From Chlorops oryzae (taxonomy: Eukaryota; Arthropoda; Insecta; Diptera; Chloropidae), in assembly GCA_020466095.1 (NCBI GenBank), contig CM035807.1, positions 19,941,985 to 20,005,984 on the forward strand: 64,000 bases of DNA, in the 5' to 3' direction. The translations under genes and the position numbers were made by a program. Below the pieces are notes generated by a model, which had not been told where the DNA came from, ran no database searches, and saw nothing but the letters and a program-made list of their open reading frames with translations. This document shows, one piece after another, positions 58,302-64,000 of the stretch (its first letter is position 1; each line of letters starts with the position of its first letter).

Positions 58302-58699
58302 TACCCTGCAGTAATGAGTCGGTTAATATCCTAAGAAAGACTGGCCTATTGACCGGTCCAAATTCTATCAGTTATATTATGGCAGTTTGCTCCATCGTAA
58401 TTCGGCTAGCCGGCGGTCGGTAATAAACGGGTTTGTTTAAGGGTAGTCTGTAAATGACACCTTCATCAACTTAGAATATTATATAAGAAATTTGTTGTTT
58501 ATTTTCATCATTTGACTATCCTAAAACTAGACAAAATTACGACAATTGACCCAAAAAAAACTGGCCTATGATCAGCCGTTTTGCGGACTAGTCCCTCCCT
58601 TAGGACAGGCCCATGTTAAAAAGGTTAGTTGACTCGTACTGGTAACATAAAGGACTGACCGAAGGCTACACTGGGGTCAGTCCATATTACTGCAGGGTA
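58302..58699. mobile_element. MITE with TACCCTGCAGTAAT ends
   Basis: Perfect 14-bp inverted ends at 58302-58315 and 58686-58699. The interior repeats GACTGGCC/GGTCAGTCC motifs. No coding sequence. Confidence 0.65.
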
Positions 58700-59383
58700 T
58701 TCATTTGCCATGTCAAATTTTCCGATTTATTTATATGTATGTGTACTATCTCGCAAAAATAACATTGGGAGACACGCCCACTTGTTTTTAAATAATATTA
58801 GGGAATTAATTTTTGAATGGTTTCTTCAGTTTATAAGAGATCCCAGTAGTAGCCTCCGATACAGGCCATTCTTCAATACCGAATACTTCGTGCTGTCGTC
58901 AATTGAATAGCTCTGGACGGAGCAGTCGGATGAACTGATTCTGTGGACCTTTGATATCTTTCGTTGTGTCCCTAATATATTTCAATGACTGTATAAAAAC
59001 ATTGTCTATCGCTAATCGCTTGAAAGCTTTCGAAAAAGTACTTCCCATAGTCTAATCGGCTTTTAAGAATTCGAAGGGGATTTCGCAATATTAAATCAAC
59101 GAAGTTCATTTATAAATTCAATTTTCGATTAAGCCGTCCAAGTAACACGGTCAAGGGGGATGAAATTTATTTTTTAAACTCAACAAACGGCTGAGGTAAT
59201 AACAAAACGATTATTATTTGCATATTAAATATATTTATGGAATTAAAAAGCCGCTCATTTACTTTTTGATGACGCAAGCTTCGAAGCAGACTGTCAAGAT
59301 AGACGATTGGAAATGGATACTTTTTTGTTATCAATTTTATTTGATGAAGTATAAATCTTTTCTTCTTCATTCTTGTTATGCAG

Positions 59384-59534
59384 CAGCAGCGTAGCAAGGG
59401 GGGTGGGTAGAAGGGGGAAGCCGTCTCGGGTACAAAATCATATTTTAATTTTTATAAAGCTCTTTTTATTTCGGCCGGTGGACGGGGCGGCATTTCATGC
59501 GCCCCGGGCGCCGCATCGTCTCGCTACGCCACTG
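59384..59534. mobile_element. hAT-type MITE with 8-bp target duplication
   Basis: The ends CAGCAGCGTAGCAAG and the complement CAGTGGCGTAGCGAG are flanked by TTATGCAG on both sides (59376-59383 and 59535-59542). CAGTGGCGTAGC-type ends and 8-bp duplications are typical of hAT elements. It is 151 bp, GC-rich inside, non-coding. Confidence 0.8.
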
Positions 59535-61172
59535 TTATGCAGAAAACATAATGAAGTTCTTTACGCTAAGACTTCACACTGCGCTTCAAGATTCGTTTTA
59601 CTTTGAATTAATTTGAATAATTTTTTTAAAAAATGCATACAGCTGCGGCCAACATAACAGAGACCATAAATAAATCTGTCAACATGAAGTGAAGAATGTC
59701 AATATTTCAAATTATTATATTTCCCTCTCTCGACGCCTCACTTCAGCGTGAAGTACTAAACGAAAATTTTGAATAAGCTGTAATTTAAGCTTTGATCTCA
59801 TTCAGATGCATTGTAGTGGGCGTAGTAACTGAAGATTATCCCCAAAACTGCTTATAAAATTTTGTTCAGCTAGTTTGACCGCCTGGTAGGATATCAGAGA
59901 GAATGACAGACGGATGTTGAAACTACATAAAGTGGTTTGCAACTCTTGTACAGTAATGTTATTGGAACTCAAATTCATTGATATTTGTGAGTAAATCGAA
60001 AAGGAATTCCTCAAAAAATAGCTCTAGAGCAAAAAGCAAAAAAGGGCTTATAACTTAATAAAAGCGAGAGCTCATTCCCATGTTCCTAAAAATTAAAGTT
60101 AGCTTTTATTTGAAATCCCTTCCCAAAATGAAAACTTAGAAAATTTTCTAATCGAAGAAAAGTTTACAGCTACAAATTCGCAATAGTTCATAGTTTCCAT
60201 AAGTGTGAAAATTTTTTATGGCATGAAACAACAAATAAGTTTTTGTAATCCGAAGTAAGAAGCTAGAAGCTCAATTCGCATGTTTCAGCAAAGGTGTGCA
60301 AAAATTTATTGGCCCCACTGCCACGAAATTGATAATATTTTCGTAAGACAATTTCCCATTGATAATCGTGATCAACAAATGTTACCAAGGAAGAAAGCGT
60401 TGTAAAAATTTTATGGCTTCCTGGCTAATGCAAGAAAGATTTTGAATAACCAATTATAAATAAAGCTCAATCGAAAGGTAAAAGTTTTTCAAAGCGGACG
60501 AAATTATGATTGCCTCCATAAATGAGTTCTTAAAATTCGTTTTAATGGTGACGCTTGTATTTCAAAGGGTTACGACTTTATCTTTTATTGTTTTAATTCA
60601 TTTAATTTCATCACTGCATATAGATATGTATGTATGTGAGTGATGTATGTATGGAAAGTAATAATAAAACGGAAAAAATGATCAATCAACTCAACTGTTC
60701 GCAATAATAATTCCAAACCCAGCGAAATTACTCATTCATTTTGCGAAATTGAGCCCAATCAAACATTAAATCATCGATTTTCATCATTCACTCTTCGTAT
60801 AGTAGCGTTTTTTTTTTTGTGTGTGTGACTTCTCAGCAGGAAAATTTTTCACGCATGACAAGTCATTTGTTCTGTCATCGATGACATGTGGGTGAAAGTG
60901 TCATGTGTCATGCATTATTGCTTGGATGAAGGTTTTATATTCTTATTTTTCTTTGATGTGCCATCGTTGATATTTTCTTTCACCTTAGAATATAGCAATC
61001 TGAGTCCAATCATTTAATGTTCCAATAGCCATTTAAGGTCATAATAATTAAAAAAGTAAAGATGTGATTCTAGACGATTTAAGATTTTGAAAACGTTGAC
61101 ATGTTATCATTTTTGCTCAGAATGGCTGAGACGGTTGTGATTTGTGGGGCCGTTTCGTGTGAAATTTCCGAG

Positions 61173-61199
61173 GGAGAGAGAGAGAGAGAGAGAAGAGAG

Positions 61200-61259
<60 letters not shown>

Positions 61260-61309
61260 GAGAGAGAGAGAGAGAGAGAGTGAGAGAGAGAGAAAGAGAG
61301 AGAGAGAGA

Positions 61310-61342
<33 letters not shown>

Positions 61343-61450
61343 TGAGAGAGAGAGAAGGAGAGATGAGAGAGAGAGTAAGAGAGAGAGTGAGAGAGAGAGA
61401 GTGAAGAGAGTAGAGAGAGAGAGAGAGAGAGAGATGAGAGAGAGAGAGAT

Positions 61451-61501
<51 letters not shown>

Positions 61502-61514
61502 TGGAGAGAGAAAT

Positions 61515-61552
<38 letters not shown>

Positions 61553-61577
61553 AGAAATGAAAAGAGAGGGAGAGAGA
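61173..61577. repeat. About 400 bp (GA)n microsatellite
   Basis: An almost uninterrupted GAGAGA tract with occasional T, AA or GG variants. The complementary frames of up to 213 codons are Ser/Leu repeats caused by the tract. GAGA sequences can bind GAGA factor in flies; no functional evidence here. Confidence 0.95.
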
Positions 61578-63071
61578 CCAACTATTTTTGATTTTTGCTT
61601 TCGCATACTTTAAAATGAAACTGTCAAGCGAGCTGCCAATCAATTTATATTTCGAAGTCCATTCGATGACAATTTCATTAATGATTTTACTGTCCAAGCT
61701 GTGCAGCAATTTCATCGGGCTTGTCATAGCTTCCCATTTCGATGTCAACTTTCACAACTTCAGTAATTTCGGTGCTATTTTTCCCCACTGGGTTGCAGCT
61801 ATTTTGTATTTATGAACGTATGTATGAACATACCAGGCTGCGCTGTAAGTAGGTACGTGAGAATTGTATTATTTTATTGCCATCAAATTAATTGATTTAA
61901 CAATTTTACATTGTTGTTGTACTTTCTCGCTATTGCTGTTGCTGCTGCTGCTGCTGCTGCCGTCGCTGATTCATGCTATGTTCCTTGATTTCATATAATT
62001 TTTATAGCACTCTTTTTTTTTTATCGTTATCGTTGGTTCGGTGCATTTTTGGAATTATGGTCTGTTGGCGTTTTATAGCTCATTGTAGTGAAGAAGAAAA
62101 AAATGATTTTTTTTTCAATTTTTGCGTATGTATGCATGCATGTGTGTATGTAGATTTTACTTCCAAATAAATTAATTCGCGGCAATTCCCTTCGAATTTG
62201 CACTTTAGTGCTTTTTTGTTGACCCATTTTCAACGACCGTACGTTGTGCGGTCTGTGTCCGATGCAGTGGCGATCCCGTGGCGCAGCGCGGTGCGGAGCT
62301 GTGCCGTGTCGAGCAATGTTCTGGCTAACTGATTGGCTCTTAGGGTGAATTTTTTAAAAGTATACCGTTTCAATGGTAAATAATTTATTGCAAATTGATG
62401 GCAATAATTCGCCGATATGCTTTTTGTTTTTCGTGGTTTCCTATTCGGATACTTTGATGAATTTTTTATTTCGATCGGAACTGAACTTTCATTTCGATTC
62501 GTTGTAATTGCTTCAGATGTTACTGAATAAAGTGGTTTTCGTCGAATGGGAATTTTTCACTTTAAATCAAGTTGTTTTATTTGATTTTTTTTTTTGGAAT
62601 AATTCTCAACAAATTTTTATTATTTTTTATTCCATATTTCCCGTGAATTGCCGCTTCGCTGCTCGCTGAACTTAAAACTCTTCTAGGTACATACATAAGT
62701 ACACAACGGTGGGCACATGCGACTAACTTTATACTCATCATATTCCGTATTTTACCTACCTTTATGTGACGCTAAACAAACAAAATTTTGACATTACTTA
62801 ACATACGTTGTCGATGCTATCAGAATAACAACGGTTGGGAGCTTTTAAGCAGAGGATCTCCTGCGTAACTTTGACAAGCTCGATGACACTTCTGCACAAA
62901 ATGGATAGTGAAATCATCAGTGACATTGTCATCGTAGCGAATTTGATATGTATATAATTGGGTTGACAGCTAGATTGACAATGTCGTGTTGAAGTATCTC
63001 TGTCCTTCTCTCTCTCACTCACTCACTTTGCCTGCTCTCTCTTTAAGAGACTCTTTTTCAAATATACCCAG

Positions 63072-63186
63072 CCGGAACTGTGTGCAGGAGGTGCTCGAAC
63101 ACTTGCATAGCACAAAGTATGATGTGCACAGCACGCTGCTAATATACGAGAACTGTCCCAATTTACAAGGATGTGCCGTGGTGTGA
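63072..63186 (+). pseudogene. Coding-like fragment of unknown gene
   Basis: After an acceptor-like TATACCCAG, an open frame reads RNCVQEVLEHLHSTKYDVHS and ends NLQGCAVV at TGA (63184-63186). Codon choice (GTG, CTG, CTC, CAG, TAC) is unlike surrounding chance frames. The helical EVLEHLHSTKYDV pattern recalls UBA- or ELM2-type segments, but I do not assign a family. It could be the last exon of a nested plus-strand gene, a gene fragment, or chance. Confidence 0.3.
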
Positions 63187-63798
63187 AAACTGGGTTCGCT
63201 GTGTATAGCATTGGTATATTGAAATAATATTAAAAAACCGGCTACGCTCGCTTCGTTCCATATAAAAGCTATGTATATACCGGGTGAATGGCATAGTGCA
63301 CAGTTTGTGAAAAAATTTGAAAACAGTTGATTTTCTTAAGTTGGCCTATCTACATACTTATTGATACACTTCGTGCCCATACACCAAAACACTCGGCTGG
63401 GTTGATTTTAAGATTTTTTTCTTTTAAAATAAACGTTGAGAGAAGAGAAATAGGACCTTCGGATAGCTATATCCTAAGTTGCCATGAGTTGCGACTAATT
63501 GAAAGAAAATATTATCGATGCTATGCCAAATAATTAACCTATGCATGATTTTTTCACTTATATGTCATCGATGAAAGAACTGAGACTTGATATCATGTAG
63601 GAGGCCTATACCTCCGCGATTAAGGTCGAACGTCTTGCCTCTGATATGACATAAGGTTAGTATAGATGGAGTTTTAATTACTGCTAAGTATAGCTGCAGT
63701 GATCTAGAATAGTTTCGAGACCGGCATCTAATGTCCAGGATAATTTTTTTTTTTTTTTTTAGAATACACTTATAACAAAAAAGGGTACGCTTGCTCAC

Positions 63799-64000
63799 CT
63801 TTCTTAGTTATTTTCGCGTATCCTTTCGCCTCAGTCGAGCCCGGCAATCGTATATGTTTCAACGATGGCGTTGGCGATGGAGACTCTGCGGGTTTCTTGG
63901 CAACACACAAATTTAATGGCTGGTCCAATATGGCACTTATTGCCGTTGAGTCCTCCTCGCTGGTCTCGCTGATCGAAGTGCTTCGTGTTTGGCTAGCATC
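63799..64000 (-). CDS. NK7.1: NK7.1-type homeobox protein, upstream exon (partial)
   Basis: The exon enters the window from the right and ends at the donor AAAG|GTGAGC. The frame that joins the homeobox exon in phase is fully open and reads ASQTRSTSISETSEEDSTAI, then ILDQPLNLCVAKK, a Pro/Ser-rich stretch and EAKGYAKITKK. PLNLC resembles the PxDLS motif by which repressors recruit CtBP; this is inference. The N-terminus and promoter lie beyond position 64000. Confidence 0.85.

Larger units (their letters stand above)
54353..63798 (-). other. NK7.1: NK7.1 upstream intron (9.4 kb)
   Basis: The donor AAG|GTGAGC is at the complement of 63798 downward and the acceptor at 54353. It contains a SINE, several MITEs, a GA microsatellite and one coding-like fragment, listed separately. 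The remaining stretches (54353-55440, 55700-57785, 59540-61170, 61580-63070) are AT-rich and show no supported gene. Confidence 0.85.

Noticed and set aside
61079..61748. Open frames of up to 213 codons on both strands
   Set aside because: Translations of a (GA)n microsatellite.
1..64000. CRISPR array, bacterial operons, riboswitches or a novel defence-type system
   Set aside because: Gene structure, introns and repeats are those of an insect nuclear genome; tandem repeats are microsatellites or minisatellites without spacers.

Overview
This looks like nuclear DNA of a higher fly (Diptera, Brachycera), most plausibly a tephritid-type fruit fly with a TE-rich genome. The recognisable proteins are close to Drosophila orthologues, several introns are only 53-65 bp, base composition is AT-rich, and the long non-coding stretches are packed with MITEs, SINE heads and microsatellites. 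The species call is inference. No bacterial, viral or CRISPR features were seen.

Layout. Positions 1-4762 hold the first two coding exons of unkempt (unk, minus strand) and 4.4 kb of its next intron, whose downstream exon lies left of the window. A 2.5 kb head-to-head intergenic region with several inverted-repeat elements separates it from CHORD/morgana (plus, 7260-8952, five exons, first intron GC-AG). CHORD converges on an RWDD1 orthologue (minus, 9208-11503, two exons), whose 1.55 kb intron carries a TIR element with a near-perfect 46-bp-stem hairpin. RWDD1 is head-to-head with ATP synthase subunit e (ATPsynE, plus, 12060-12233) across a 556 bp promoter region with two exact TATCGATA sites. 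The ATPsynE frame is broken by one base near its C-terminus. The XRCC3-type RAD51 paralogue spn-B (plus, 13467-14654, five exons, last intron GC-AG) follows.

From 15687 to beyond 64000 (about three quarters of the window) lies one minus-strand homeobox gene, best matched to NK7.1. Its C-terminal exon (15687-16644), homeobox exon (53952-54352) and an upstream exon (63799 to the window edge) are separated by introns of 37.3 kb and 9.4 kb. The large intron splits the homeodomain between residues 44 and 45. The C-terminal exon contains a one-base frameshift in an Asn-codon repeat, probably an assembly error like the one in ATPsynE.

The NK7.1 introns contain no convincing nested gene. They hold a degenerate mariner, a 5'-truncated RTE-type retrotransposon tail, four tRNA-derived SINE heads, hAT-like, pogo-like and P-like MITEs (two with recognisable 8-bp target duplications), two segmental duplications, a 1.6 kb AT-rich element built from GAAGAAATTTCTTC-like units, and three large low-complexity tracts. 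A comparatively GC-rich block around 45.0-46.5 kb is the best candidate for intronic regulatory DNA. The genes form no operon-like system; they are independent housekeeping, repair, translation-linked and developmental loci.
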